A DNA stretch of 64,000 nucleotides from Syntrophaceae bacterium (GCA_003153775.1 PMBI01000050.1:23499-87498), one strand, 5' to 3'; shown: positions 53,904 through 63,925, numbered from the stretch's first letter. Numbers and translations: made by a program. Notes: generated by a model not told the origin, from the sequence alone.

Positions 53904-55493
53904 TTATGAAGATAAAATCTTATCCGCCTCTTTCCGGTAGGCATCCATCACGTAGGGTATGCCCGATACCTTGGCGGCTTCCTCAGTCAGCGACATCAGA
54001 TCTTTTTGTGATACGAGGGGGAGTTTGAAATTTCTGCTCCCTGCCATGAGCTGCTGCAAACCTGCCTTGAACTTCTGGCTGAAGGTGTACAGCCCTATTG
54101 CGCCATACGGGATATTTTTCAATTCCTTCCCGTATTTTTTCTTCAGTTCCTCGTACCCTACGAAGATCTCTTCCACGGTATTGCCATACTTAGAAACCGT
54201 CTTGGGAAGGTCTTTGGCCTTTAACCATTCTCCGATGTTTTTGCCCACCATCCCGGGAATCATCAGCCCTCTACCCATACACACGGCTTTCACATACGGG
54301 TTGCCCATAGCTATGGCCTTAAACACACCATCTTCTGAAGAGAAGCCGCCGGCAATCGCGATGTCAGGAAGCCTGATCTTCCTCTTCGTTAATTTATCGC
54401 AGAACTGCTGTGTGAGGCTCTGGATATAAAATGTAGGAATGCCCCATTCAGTCATCATCGGCCAGGGACTCATGCCCGTGCCTCCCGGCGCCCCATCTAC
54501 CGTCAAGAGATCTATCTCCGCCTCAGCACAGTAGCGCAGGGCCATGGCAAGTTCAACAGCCGAATAGGCTCCTGTTTTCAAGGTAATTCTCTTGAAACCT
54601 ACTCTTCGGAGCCTTTCCACTTCGTCAAGAAATCCCTCTTCGGTCACGAAACCAAGCCGTGAATGTCTCTCAAATTCCTTGATCGCCCCATCTTTGAATG
54701 CCGCCTGATTCTCAGACAATGTCGGATCGGGCAGGACTATATACCCTCTCTTCTTCAACTCGATTGCCCTTTCGAGGGAATTGACTTTGATTTCTCCACC
54801 GATGCATTTGGCACCCTGTCCCCATTTCAGTTCAATCGTATCCAGCTTATGTTTATTGAGTACGTATTCGGCCACGCCAAACCTCGTATCCTCAACGTTC
54901 ATCTGAACGAGGATTTCCCCGTATCCCTCGTGGTAGCGTTTATATGTTTCTATGCGTCGATCCATTTCCGGCGATTTTTTAACCTTTCCTCTGTTATCCA
55001 GCTCAAGTGCAGGGTCAATCCCGCAAACATTCTCTCCACAGACAATAGTGATTCCGGATATAGCGGCACCCACGGCAAAATGTTCCCAATTCTTGCGGGC
55101 AATCTCCGTGGAACCCAGTGCGCCTGTAAAAATCGGCAGGCGCATCTTCACCTTTTTCTTCCATCCATATTCGGTCTCTGTGTCCACATCTGGAAATACT
55201 GCCGTATCAGGACCGGCCTTGACACCCTTCGGCAAGCCCTTTGCCCCTACAGCATAACCCTGAATGCTTAGATGAGAATAATCGATGGGATAATTCTTAT
55301 CAGCTCCGGCAGTCATTTCACCAAAGGTTATGGGATAGAGGACTTCACGACCTCTGAATGTTGACAGCCATATTTCGCAACCTCCTCTGCAGCCATCCAC
55401 ACATCTCGTACAGATTCCCGACATGGGTACTACATCCCTCGAACGGTTAAATGTCCCTGTCGCTTCATTCGAATTTGGCCTTCTAAGATTCAT
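53904..55493 (-). CDS. FMN-binding glutamate-synthase-family protein
   Basis: 529 residues, gaggaaggag ribosome site. N-terminal C-x2-C-x3-C-x3-C (residues 28-39; CTRCVDGCRGGC) then a glutamate-synthase domain 2 barrel: ITIVCGENVCGIDPALEL, TIELKWGQGAKCIGGEIK, GFKRITLKTGAYSAVELAMALRYC, LLTVDGAPGGTGMSP and DIAIAGGFSSEDGVFKAIAMG. There is no glutaminase domain. It may make glutamate with separate amido partners or have another FMN-dependent role. Next to an NrpR-like regulator and near glutamate dehydrogenase, so nitrogen assimilation is the best guess. Terminator at 53842-53876. Confidence 0.9.
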   Translation of the reverse strand: MNLRRPNSNEATGTFNRSRDVVPMSGICTRCVDGCRGGCEIWLSTFRGREVLYPITFGEMTAGADKNYPIDYSHLSIQGYAVGAKGLPKGVKAGPDTAVFPDVDTETEYGWKKKVKMRLPIFTGALGSTEIARKNWEHFAVGAAISGITIVCGENVCGIDPALELDNRGKVKKSPEMDRRIETYKRYHEGYGEILVQMNVEDTRFGVAEYVLNKHKLDTIELKWGQGAKCIGGEIKVNSLERAIELKKRGYIVLPDPTLSENQAAFKDGAIKEFERHSRLGFVTEEGFLDEVERLRRVGFKRITLKTGAYSAVELAMALRYCAEAEIDLLTVDGAPGGTGMSPWPMMTEWGIPTFYIQSLTQQFCDKLTKRKIRLPDIAIAGGFSSEDGVFKAIAMGNPYVKAVCMGRGLMIPGMVGKNIGEWLKAKDLPKTVSKYGNTVEEIFVGYEELKKKYGKELKNIPYGAIGLYTFSQKFKAGLQQLMAGSRNFKLPLVSQKDLMSLTEEAAKVSGIPYVMDAYRKEADKILSS

Positions 55494-55550
55494 GTTTTAC
55501 TTCTCCTTCCTCTGTTATTATTTGGTATACTTCTACGAGTACTGAACGGA

Positions 55551-56573
55551 CTATTTGCCATATTTACCCTTGCAAATTTCTGAAAATCTGCGCAGGTCAT
55601 GATAATCCATTACTGTAGCCATGCCGCGGTTGTCCGTCTGGATTCCCGCTTCCTGTGCACAGGCAATCGGGTTGAGTCCCCCCGTAAGAATGAGTCCCAC
55701 TTTATTTAAATCCACGTGCACCTGACATACCGGTTCGCTTACAGCGCCGATCAACAGAACACCGCCGATTCTCGCCTTATTGAGTTTGGAAACAAGCTCT
55801 TCGACGATGTTCTTGCATGGCGAGGGAACCTCCCTGAAGTTGGCAAGAACTTTCCCTTCTCCCGTTCCGAGAACGCTTCGCACAGAAGTCATTTTTGCCA
55901 TAATGAAGGTTTCCGAGGGATCAAGTGAGGAACCGGAATAATAAATAAGCTCAACAAACCTGAGAGGCTTCCTGTCTTTTAGCTGCAGAATCCCCGCAAA
56001 TTTTGAGTCCATGGGAATGCCGGCTTTAAGCAAAACCCCGTTAATTACTATGCTGCAGACCGTGGCGAGACCTATCTTGCCCGCCGGTACGGTAACATTC
56101 CCAAGCTGCCCGTGCTCTTCCGCTACGGCCACGAGATCGCTGACAGTCACTCCCGTTTCAAAGGCAGGCCTCATTATCTCCAGGGCATTTTTGAACTGTT
56201 CTTTGGGGAAAAGTGAGATATTAACAGGAAGAAGACCTTGGCTACTAACTGGATCAAATGTTGTCTTGTAAGCGAGTATCTCAATGCGCGAAATGGCAAG
56301 ACCGATTTTGTCCTGCACCATTGCATTATTGACTTCGTCGATGCCTTTATCCGTTACAACCCTTCCTTCCCGTCTGCCCGCAAGACGAGTTAGCCCTTTT
56401 TCATCCATGAGCTTGAGGTGATAACGCACAGCTCTTTCACTCAGCGTCACCCCCAAGTCCTGCATACGCCTGGAGATCAGCCGGGCACCGATCGGCTGCC
56501 CGCTTTCTTCAAGAAGTCGAAGGATAAGGACTATTTTTCTCTCAATTCCTTCGGAATCAAAATATTTTTTCAT
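55551..56573 (-). CDS. NrpR-like (DUF128) nitrogen repressor
   Basis: 340 residues. N-terminal winged helix (EGIERKIVLILRLLEESGQPIGARLISRRMQDLGVTLSERAVRYHLKLMDEKGL in blocks) followed by one DUF128/NrpR domain (about 85-310: LLPVNISLFPKEQFKNAL, AGKIGLATVCSIVINGVLLKAGIP and RIGGVLLIGAVSEPVCQVHVDL, GLNPIACAQEAGI). Methanogen NrpR binds 2-oxoglutarate and represses nitrogen genes; by family the same is expected here. Between the glutamate-synthase-like gene and gdhA, with inverted repeats over its own promoter. The ATG has no ribosome site. Confidence 0.9.
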   Translation of the reverse strand: MKKYFDSEGIERKIVLILRLLEESGQPIGARLISRRMQDLGVTLSERAVRYHLKLMDEKGLTRLAGRREGRVVTDKGIDEVNNAMVQDKIGLAISRIEILAYKTTFDPVSSQGLLPVNISLFPKEQFKNALEIMRPAFETGVTVSDLVAVAEEHGQLGNVTVPAGKIGLATVCSIVINGVLLKAGIPMDSKFAGILQLKDRKPLRFVELIYYSGSSLDPSETFIMAKMTSVRSVLGTGEGKVLANFREVPSPCKNIVEELVSKLNKARIGGVLLIGAVSEPVCQVHVDLNKVGLILTGGLNPIACAQEAGIQTDNRGMATVMDYHDLRRFSEICKGKYGK

Positions 56574-56582
56574 ACGGCAATC

Positions 56583-56596
56583 GGCAATAGTTTGCC
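56583..56596. promoter_or_regulatory. Inverted repeat at the nrpR-like transcription start
   Basis: GGCAA-TAGT-TTGCC, a 5+4+5 perfect inverted repeat, located just downstream of the -10 (56601-56606) on the minus strand. A further GGCAA copy lies at 56576-56580. Proposed operator of the encoded repressor. Confidence 0.5.
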
Positions 56597-56600
56597 GTCG

Positions 56601-56629
56601 CTATTAGCAATTTTGCCTACATTTGTCAA
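56601..56629 (-). promoter_or_regulatory. Promoter of the nrpR-like gene
   Basis: Minus strand: TTGACA (56629-56624), 17-base spacer, TAATAG (56606-56601). The leader would be about 20-25 bases. Confidence 0.65.
56607..56616. promoter_or_regulatory. Second inverted repeat within the nrpR-like promoter spacer
   Basis: GCAA-TT-TTGC, flanked by A and C to read AGCAATTTTGCC; centre is 22 bases (about two helical turns) from the first repeat. Lies between -35 and -10. Half-sites match the first repeat although spacing differs. Confidence 0.4.
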
Positions 56630-56802
56630 CAATATTGTTCAATTACTTATATTTTTATAGTCATAATTGTGCCATTTCCGCATGAAATCCTGAAGAAATT
56701 ATCCTTTCTTTTCAGGCTGATTCTTTGATATAGTGCATCTAAAGTTTAATAATTTTAACTAATTTTACCTATACGCGGTGAACTCGAGAGAGTGGAGAAT
56801 TA

Positions 56803-56838
56803 ATGAAGTGTTATGATCGCAATATATACAACACGTGA
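56803..56838 (+). CDS. Possible leader peptide of gdhA
   Basis: An 11-codon frame (MKCYDRNIYNT, then stop) with gagagtggag upstream, ending 21 bases before gdhA. No attenuator hairpins were recognised, so it may be chance. Confidence 0.25.
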   Translation: MKCYDRNIYNT

Positions 56839-56859
56839 AATCAGAGAAAGGACAGTCAC

Positions 56860-58107
56860 ATGGTCAAAACAAATCCATTCAGCATAGCCCAGAGACAATT
56901 GGACCAGTGCTCAAGAATTTTGAATCTGGAGCCCGGCATTCATGAGGTGCTTCGGACGCCCATGCGTGAACTTCATGTTTCTCTGCCGGTTCATATGGAT
57001 AATGGTTCTACAAAGGTATTTCAGGGATTTAGAGTCCAGTACAACGATGCCAGAGGTCCCACTAAAGGCGGAATTCGGTTTCACCCGGAAGAGACGATAG
57101 ATAATGTTCGCGCTCATGCAGCGTGGATGACATGGAAGTGCTCGCTTCTTGATCTACCTCTTGGTGGCGGGAAAGGCGGCGTAATCTGCAATCCTAAAGA
57201 AATGTCGCAAGGAGAACTGGAACGTCTAAGCCGGACATACGTAGATAGTGTGTGGCAAATCATAGGTCCTGACAAGGATGTGCCTGCTCCAGACGTTTAT
57301 ACAAACCCGCAGATCATGGCGTGGATGGTGGACGAATACTCAAAACTTTGTGGGAAGAATCAGTTTGGTGTCATCACGGGAAAGCCACTCTCTCTGGGCG
57401 GCTCGGAAGGACGCAGCGACGCCACGGCTCTGGGCGGCCTTTACACGGTGCGTGAAGCTGCTCAAGAATGTGGTGTTGATCTTTCTCAATCAACAGTGGC
57501 TATCCAAGGGTACGGCAACGCGGGCTACCATGCAGCCTGCCTTGCCACATCCCTTTTGGGTTGCAGAGTGTTGGCTATCAGCGATTCCAAAGGTGGTATT
57601 TACAATAAGGAAGGCCTCGATCCGGAAGCAGTCGGTATCCATAAGGCAAAGACATCTTCAGTGATCTATTTCCCCGGCGCCAAGCCTATATCCAACGAGG
57701 AGATACTTGAACTTGATGTAGATATTCTCATACCTGCTGCCATGGAAAACGTAATAACAGATAGAAACGCACCGCGGATTAGAGCGAGGATTATTGCTGA
57801 ACTGGCAAGCGGACCGACTACGATGGAAGCTGATGATATCCTCCATAAGAATGGTATTCACGTGATACCCGACTTCCTGTGCAATGCGGGAAGCGTTACC
57901 GTGTCATACTTTGAAATGGTGCAAAATGCCTATATGTATTACTGGGAACTGGAAGATGTGCACAAGCGACTCGATAAGAAAATGACAACAGCGTACCATT
58001 CAGTCATTAATACCTCGAGGAAGTTTAACACCAACATGCGTCAGGCCGCCTACGTAGTTGCGGTGGAGCGCGTCGTTGAAGCTATGAAACTTCGCGGCTG
58101 GGTATAA
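56860..58107 (+). CDS. gdhA: Glutamate dehydrogenase (Glu/Leu/Phe/Val family)
   Basis: 415 residues, aaagga ribosome site. [40 protein letters not shown] (catalytic Lys), [24 protein letters not shown] with the catalytic Asp, [17 protein letters not shown] (dinucleotide) and [20 protein letters not shown]. Catalyses glutamate/2-oxoglutarate exchange; NAD or NADP preference was not decided. It sits divergent from the nrpR-like regulator, a likely nitrogen unit. Confidence 0.95.
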   Translation: MVKTNPFSIAQRQLDQCSRILNLEPGIHEVLRTPMRELHVSLPVHMDNGSTKVFQGFRVQYNDARGPTKGGIRFHPEETIDNVRAHAAWMTWKCSLLDLPLGGGKGGVICNPKEMSQGELERLSRTYVDSVWQIIGPDKDVPAPDVYTNPQIMAWMVDEYSKLCGKNQFGVITGKPLSLGGSEGRSDATALGGLYTVREAAQECGVDLSQSTVAIQGYGNAGYHAACLATSLLGCRVLAISDSKGGIYNKEGLDPEAVGIHKAKTSSVIYFPGAKPISNEEILELDVDILIPAAMENVITDRNAPRIRARIIAELASGPTTMEADDILHKNGIHVIPDFLCNAGSVTVSYFEMVQNAYMYYWELEDVHKRLDKKMTTAYHSVINTSRKFNTNMRQAAYVVAVERVVEAMKLRGWV

Positions 58108-58382
58108 ATTTGTCCGGATTCAGTAGTGACAGATTGACGGTATCACCCGATTTGTTGCGCTTGGGGTGAAATACGAATCTTATCGGCTTTGGTGTCCACG
58201 GGGTTCTGCATATCCTAGATTTGATAACCAGACATTATGCGCCTGCCTGAAGTGTTCAATTTTAATTAGGTTATCAGAAATCGCGTCAGGTTTTCGAGCA
58301 CCAAGAACTGATCCCGATTGCCGATGAGGACAATACGGCCCCGGTTCAGCTTTCGTTGAAGAAATCAATCATGCAAGCATTC

Positions 58383-60995
58383 TCACTCAATACAGCAAAT
58401 CGCCCTCTGTCTCTGCGGATCGGCAAGCACTTTAGCGTATTTCCCACCTGTCACAGCCGGTACATCAATAATCTGCAACACATTTCTGAATTTACCGGCA
58501 TCCTGCAAAAGATCCATGAGGATGTTCGGTGATTTCTCAAAAAATTCATGGTTAAAATCTGCTTCAGGGTCATTTGGATAAACCGGCACATAAATAATAC
58601 CGGCTTCGACCAAGTCCAGAAAGAAGTGGGTGCCGTAGGAGAATTCAGGGAGATGCCCCGCTTCCTCGCGGGCAATTTCTACAAGTACGGAAGTATTATT
58701 TATATCGGCGTAACTGACATTGACGCCAAGGTCGATGTTGCTGCTTCCCCATCGGCCAGGTCCCATCATCATGATCTTGCCTTGCGCTATCACTGGGTGC
58801 TGGTTGATTGATCCGACCACCCGGCCAAGGGATTTCTTCACATCCATCGACTCAAGATGAGCATAATGTTTAGGATCAATATAAAGTATGTAGCGGATAT
58901 CGGATATCACCCCGCCGCTGATAGTGCGACTGGCCTTGAATAATATGCGCTCCTTCGGCAGCGCATCGGGAAAAGTTATAGGAGCGATTGCGCCCGGCAC
59001 TGTCATTGGCCGGCATTGCAGCAGATTTATCCTTATGTGGCCGCTGTTATCGACAGAAGCAGTGAATTCCGTGTCCAGTGGAAGTCCATATGCTTTTTCA
59101 AGTCTTGTCAGCATGGAATTCATAATCTCTATGAAATCCGTACGACTGATCAGGTTGCTAAATGTGAGAACAAGCTTTTGTGTTGAACCTTCCAGACGTC
59201 CTGTGAATGGATCAATAAGATAGCCATCCGCCAGGAAAGATATGAGAAGATGAAGATTCGGATAGTCCCTGTCAGCCAGCATGTCATCTACAGACATGGT
59301 CACAAATTCATTTTTTTCCAAGTCAAGCAGATCTGCCTCCCACTGGGAATACTTCGCAATACGAAGGCCATACTCAGGTCTGAGCTCTGGATGGCTGACG
59401 GCTATCATCCTTGGATAGTCATTGCCTACCCGGTTCACGGCACGAGTCCCAAGTCCGAATACAAGGCGGATCAACCCCTTTGTCGCGTCTATGCGATCTG
59501 TCCAGGCATAAAGATTCCGGGAGCAGGCGACGCCTGCGAGAGCAGGAAAAAAGTATTTCTTATATGGCATGCCTGAAACACGCTGCACAAGTATCGCCAT
59601 CTGCTCATCTCTATCCTCAAGTCCCATGGCGCGGCGGTAAGATAATGCATCAGGATTCAGGGCGCTGGCATAGACGAGCTTCACGGCTTTCAGGAACGCT
59701 TCGAGACGCTCTTCTGAACTGCCCTGATTTGCACAAAATTCACTGCGGTACTTGCCGGCAAAGGCATTGCGGAAACTATCCTCCAAGAGGCTGCTTGATC
59801 TGACGATAATTGGCGCCTGGCCGTAGTAATCTAACATGTTGCCAAACTGCTCAATGATCTCCGGGGGGAATTTGCCTTCCAGAAAACGCCGCTCTACTTC
59901 CCCAAATTCATTATCTGAGATATGGGAACTGCGAGTCAGTTGCAGACGCAGGCGGAAAAGATCATTATTTACCAAGAAGGTAAAGAATACATCTGAACCT
60001 ATATAGAAAGAATCATGAGCTTCCAGTATCTTTGAAAAGTCCTTATTACCATCTTCCAGTAGGATGCGTCTCGCCAGAAGCATCCCCGCCGCCTTTCCGC
60101 CAATCTGACCGGAGCCGATCAAGCGGTCCCGTATACTTAGAAGATCGCCTATTCTGAAATATAAATCCGCCAGTTTGTTGAATTCAGGATGGCTCCCTAT
60201 CATCATCTGCAAGAGTTCCTGTTTGAGTGCTGAGATCTCCGGAGCTGTTTCTGATGTATCCTTTTCCGATTCCTGATATTGCAGCAGTTTTCTGAAGACA
60301 CTTTCCCACGGGGCGATAGATTCAGCCATGATGCGGAGCGGCTTCTTGCTGGCACTTGCAGATACCGCAGCAGCCTCGCCGCTGTGAAAGACAGGAACCC
60401 ACGCGGAACCGGACATCATGTGCGGAAGAAACATCTTGGGAGCATATCTGTCCCATACTTTCAGCGGGTGGAGGTACATCGTTTCTTGCACGTGGTAGAC
60501 ATCAATCAACAGTTGCGTAGTGTCACGAATCCGCGCTACAGCACTGTGTGAGTGCTGACCTCGCGTGAGCGCGAAATATGCCACTGTTTCAAGCTCAAAG
60601 AGATAGGGGCACGTGACCTGGAAAAAATTCGCAAGCAGTTCATCTGTCGCCCAACGGACGACGAGAAAAGAGAGGTTGTCAAATATATAGAAAATTTCTC
60701 TGCCAAACGACTCGATAATCTTATTGACTTCCCCGCTGAAGGTGTCGAAACCGACCTCCGGGTTTAACTCTATGACTGTTAGGCCGGGCCGTGATTGAAG
60801 AATTTCCATATGGGGCGCAAAGCGGAGGTATATACACTTCCGTCCATCTGCTATAGCCTGACTAGCGAACGGTTCGGCGAAATATTTATACTCTTCCAGA
60901 TTGTCGACCTGCCATACGACATTGTCGCCATACCGAAGCCCCTGAATAACTTCATCCAGAGATGCGAGACCGCTTTTTACAGTTTCCGTCTTCAT
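58383..60995 (-). CDS. Degenerate KaiC-like domain fused to PEP/pyruvate-binding (PPDK-N) domain
   Basis: 870 residues. N-terminal 200 residues resemble a RecA/KaiC-like domain (VKSGLASLDEVIQGLRYGDNVVWQVDNLEEY, where the P-loop GxxxxGKT is replaced), with FYIFDNLSFLVVRWA as a Walker-B-like strand. From about residue 280 the PPDK/PEP-synthase ATP-grasp domain follows: GSGQIGGKAAGMLLARRIL, APIIVRSSSLLEDSFRNAFAGKYRSEF, QMAILVQRVSG, ending LLQCRPMTVPG near 680. There is no phosphohistidine domain or PEP-synthesis barrel; a C-terminal 180 residues of unknown type follow. Possibly regulates or phosphorylates a partner. Confidence 0.8.
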   Translation of the reverse strand: MKTETVKSGLASLDEVIQGLRYGDNVVWQVDNLEEYKYFAEPFASQAIADGRKCIYLRFAPHMEILQSRPGLTVIELNPEVGFDTFSGEVNKIIESFGREIFYIFDNLSFLVVRWATDELLANFFQVTCPYLFELETVAYFALTRGQHSHSAVARIRDTTQLLIDVYHVQETMYLHPLKVWDRYAPKMFLPHMMSGSAWVPVFHSGEAAAVSASASKKPLRIMAESIAPWESVFRKLLQYQESEKDTSETAPEISALKQELLQMMIGSHPEFNKLADLYFRIGDLLSIRDRLIGSGQIGGKAAGMLLARRILLEDGNKDFSKILEAHDSFYIGSDVFFTFLVNNDLFRLRLQLTRSSHISDNEFGEVERRFLEGKFPPEIIEQFGNMLDYYGQAPIIVRSSSLLEDSFRNAFAGKYRSEFCANQGSSEERLEAFLKAVKLVYASALNPDALSYRRAMGLEDRDEQMAILVQRVSGMPYKKYFFPALAGVACSRNLYAWTDRIDATKGLIRLVFGLGTRAVNRVGNDYPRMIAVSHPELRPEYGLRIAKYSQWEADLLDLEKNEFVTMSVDDMLADRDYPNLHLLISFLADGYLIDPFTGRLEGSTQKLVLTFSNLISRTDFIEIMNSMLTRLEKAYGLPLDTEFTASVDNSGHIRINLLQCRPMTVPGAIAPITFPDALPKERILFKASRTISGGVISDIRYILYIDPKHYAHLESMDVKKSLGRVVGSINQHPVIAQGKIMMMGPGRWGSSNIDLGVNVSYADINNTSVLVEIAREEAGHLPEFSYGTHFFLDLVEAGIIYVPVYPNDPEADFNHEFFEKSPNILMDLLQDAGKFRNVLQIIDVPAVTGGKYAKVLADPQRQRAICCIE

Positions 60996-61011
60996 GAATC
61001 CTTTAAATGAC

Positions 61012-61839
61012 TATTCTTCTATTCATCTTTCGGGGGATAATTCCGTCATTCCCATAGCCTAATAGGGCAAGATTGCGCCGAGTCAGTTTCCAATGTTCAG
61101 CTGTGCTCCACTTACTGGGTACCTAACTACCTATTTTAGTGTAGCACAAATAATGCGGCATTTCTCTGATTTTAGTTCATTTCATCGATGTACGCCGAAG
61201 ACTGATCTCTAACAATATGAGACATAGTTACTTACATACGAGAAGTGCAATTTTTTAATACCCTGAAGAAACCAAATAAGGCCAGTAAGTTTGATTTGTC
61301 CTTGCCACCAATGCACAGGCAGAACAACAAGAACGATGATATTCAATGATATCGGCTGATCGAGGCAGCTTCATCCGGTTCATCATGCTGAATCAGATCA
61401 AACTACAGAAATTCGATCGCCCAGTTATACAGCATAGTATTATATAGTCTAAAGACTATATAAAGGACAATTTTGTCGTATATTCGTTGCTATAAGTTCC
61501 TTGCTTCTTAATTTCTAATACACATTGTCGTCACAAAATAAAAATGAAAGTTGCAATTTTGTATTAAATGAGCTATAAATAGCATAACGAGCAGATAGAA
61601 GAGAAAATGGTGTTCTTGTTTGCAAGCGGATTGAAAAGAACAATTTAGCTATAAGCGTTCTCGCAGAGCGACGATTATAGGTACTTTCAGTTCTCTCCGG
61701 TGATTCAATTAGAGACGCCCGTTACGTAAATCTGTTTTTCTACTTAAGGAAAATGTACCAAGTAGTTGGAAGTTAAGAAGGCAAGAATTTCAACAATAAC
61801 GATTAATTCTTTTTAAACACAATCACCAAGGAGGGATTT
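61012..61839. other. 828-base AT-rich non-coding gap
   Basis: No intact gene of over 60 codons was found. It contains the 24-base palindrome (61440-61463) and several gctata-type words. A candidate -24/-12 at about 61608-61624 fails by one base. The gap precedes the orphan 122-residue gene and NifA-like activator and must contain the former's promoter. Confidence 0.5.
61440..61463. promoter_or_regulatory. 24-base palindrome
   Basis: TTATATAGTCT-AA-AGACTATATAA: 11-base perfect arms. Followed by AAGGACAATTTTG, not a T tract, so an operator or site is more likely than a terminator. What binds it is unknown. Confidence 0.55.
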
Positions 61840-62208
61840 ATGTCTATAAATTGGGGACCATTTTTCATTGTGCCTTCTGCATCGCAGAGGACTCTCTCGG
61901 GAAGGGTTGTTTTAAGAGAAAGTTTCGATGAAGAATTGCTGAAAAAGGAACCGGACCAGCTTGGATATGGACACGCTGCTATTAAAGCAACAAATCCTTG
62001 GTATTATCGAAGAAAGAATACGGAATCCTGGATTAAGATCGATGAATCTTCAGACAGGCAAAACAACTTTGCGGTTCCATGGGAAACGACGAAGTTGAAA
62101 AATGGTGAATATCAAGTCTTAGGTATCATGCATGTATCTATCAAGAAGGGCGATGACGAACAGATAATAGCACGGCAGAATATCATGGACGTCACGATTA
62201 AGAATTAG
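61840..62208 (+). CDS. Orphan 122-residue protein upstream of NifA-like gene
   Basis: Strong aaggaggga ribosome site. The sequence (MSINWGPFFIVPSASQ...; GHAAIKATNPWYYRRKN; FAVPWETTKLKNGEYQVLGIM; IMDVTIKN) looks like a beta-sandwich, similar in rhythm to Ig-like or BACON-type extracellular domains, but lacks a signal peptide. No family recognised. Possibly co-transcribed with the activator 70 bases downstream. Confidence 0.65.
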   Translation: MSINWGPFFIVPSASQRTLSGRVVLRESFDEELLKKEPDQLGYGHAAIKATNPWYYRRKNTESWIKIDESSDRQNNFAVPWETTKLKNGEYQVLGIMHVSIKKGDDEQIIARQNIMDVTIKN

Positions 62209-62314
62209 GTCATGACATTAAACCCATTGCTGTATAGACAGTCTGCAGTAAGTGTCTACGATTGCTTTGTAACACAAATTGTTTGAGGAAAGAGGGAGGA
62301 GTTCTGTATCTTCT

Positions 62315-63925
62315 ATGACCAAGCAAATATGGAGTCCATCTCAGATTGGCAAGGCAGATGCTAAAGATTTAAGCGTCCATAATTACGAGGAACTCGCTGC
62401 TCTCCATGCGATTGCCAAGATACTGGCACAGCCTCAGGAATTAAGGGATCACTTAGAGCAGGTCTTAAAGGAGATGAGCCTGCGACTGGGAATGGAACGT
62501 GGTATGATATCACTCCTCGACCGGGAGACAGGAGAGGCGTGGCTCGACGTGGCCCATGATGTCAACATTCAGGGGCTTGAGGTCATGTATAAACCTGGTG
62601 AAGGGATTACCGGCAGAGTGGCGCAGACCGGACGTCCCATGGCGGTAGCCAATCTCGGCAAGGAGGCCCACTTTCTGGACCGCACAGGTGCGAGACGTTC
62701 ACTGAACAGATCCGAGCTCTCGTTTCTATGTGTGCCAATCATATACGACGCCAGGGTCGTTGGCGTGATATCTGCAGATAAAGTGGCGCGTATTGTTGAG
62801 AATCTCGATCGCGAGCTTGCCATGCTTTCAGCAGTTGCCGAGCTTATTGCCAGAGCTGTCCATACCCGTGCCCTCGAAGAGGAAAACCGCCGTTTGAGAA
62901 TGATTGTCGGCCGCACAAAAGCGCCGTCGGTTGACATCATTGGCAGTTCTAGAGCCATGCAGGAGATTTTTGGACTCATCGCTCAGGTCGCCGATACAAA
63001 CACGACGGTATTGATAAACGGAGAAACAGGAACCGGCAAGGAGCTGGTGGCGCGGGCAATACATATGAACAGTTCGCGAAAAGATAGTCCTCTAATTTAC
63101 GTAAACTGCGCTGCCATGCCTGATACACTGATAGAGAGCGAGCTCTTCGGCCACGAAAAAGGCGCATTCACAGGAGCCTCACACAACAGGAAGGGCCGAT
63201 TTGAAGAAGCACATGGCGGGACAATCGTTCTTGATGAAGTGGGTGAATTGTCAGCGGCGGCTCAGGCGAAGTTATTGCGTGTCCTCCAAGATAAGCAGAT
63301 CCAGTCGTTAGGTTCATCGAGGGTAGTAAATGTCAACGTGCGCGTAATAGCCGCTACCAATCGAGACCTTGAACAGGATATTACGTCGGGGCGGTTTCGC
63401 AGCGATCTGTACTACCGGCTCAATGTGTTCCCTATCTACTTGCCCACCCTGCATGAACGGGGCAGCGATATAATAATGCTTGCAGATCACTTTGTACTAA
63501 AATATGCGAAAGGGCTCAACAAGCCGGTTAATAGAATCTCCACTTCAGTGCTGGAAATATTTCTGGCATATCAATGGCCAGGCAATGTGAGAGAGCTGGA
63601 AAACTGCATCGAAAGGGCTGTCTTAGTGGCAACGGGAGATACCATTGAAAACATTCATCTGCCGCCCTCTCTGCAGCTAAAAATAAAAGATGGCGAGAAG
63701 AAAGAACCGGGGAAATTGAAAAATGTCGTGGAAAGTCAGGAGAGGTCACTCATTATCGACGCCCTGAAGGAAACACGAGGAAATCAAAGCAAGGCAGCAA
63801 AGCTACTGGGCACCACGAAACGAATCACGCAGTATAAGATTCAGAAATTTGGTATTGACCCTTGGCAGTTTCGTCCGAGAAGAACCGTAGCAACTGCACA
63901 ATCGATGGAAGAAAAGGAAATGTAA
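62315..63925 (+). CDS. NifA-like sigma54-dependent activator (GAF-AAA+-Fis)
   Basis: About 536 residues from the ATG at 62315 (a TTG at 62279 is also in frame; gggagg lies 13 or so bases before the ATG). GAF domain about 40-195 ([35 protein letters not shown]), AAA+ domain with [23 protein letters not shown] (sigma54 contact), [12 protein letters not shown] and the Arg fingers, then a Fis HTH ([28 protein letters not shown]). The HTH tail and domain order resemble NifA/AnfA. The 3' end is complete. No nif genes are in the window, so nif control is inferred. Confidence 0.9.
   Translation: MTKQIWSPSQIGKADAKDLSVHNYEELAALHAIAKILAQPQELRDHLEQVLKEMSLRLGMERGMISLLDRETGEAWLDVAHDVNIQGLEVMYKPGEGITGRVAQTGRPMAVANLGKEAHFLDRTGARRSLNRSELSFLCVPIIYDARVVGVISADKVARIVENLDRELAMLSAVAELIARAVHTRALEEENRRLRMIVGRTKAPSVDIIGSSRAMQEIFGLIAQVADTNTTVLINGETGTGKELVARAIHMNSSRKDSPLIYVNCAAMPDTLIESELFGHEKGAFTGASHNRKGRFEEAHGGTIVLDEVGELSAAAQAKLLRVLQDKQIQSLGSSRVVNVNVRVIAATNRDLEQDITSGRFRSDLYYRLNVFPIYLPTLHERGSDIIMLADHFVLKYAKGLNKPVNRISTSVLEIFLAYQWPGNVRELENCIERAVLVATGDTIENIHLPPSLQLKIKDGEKKEPGKLKNVVESQERSLIIDALKETRGNQSKAAKLLGTTKRITQYKIQKFGIDPWQFRPRRTVATAQSMEEKEM

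Noticed and set aside
58130-58180. Hairpin TCACCC...GGGTGA as terminator after gdhA
   Set aside because: The loop is 14 or more bases and no T tract follows; too weak.
61600-61630. Possible sigma54 (-24/-12) promoter before the orphan 122-residue gene
   Set aside because: The GG-to-GC spacing is 11 bases instead of 10 and the -24 box (TGGTGT) is poor.
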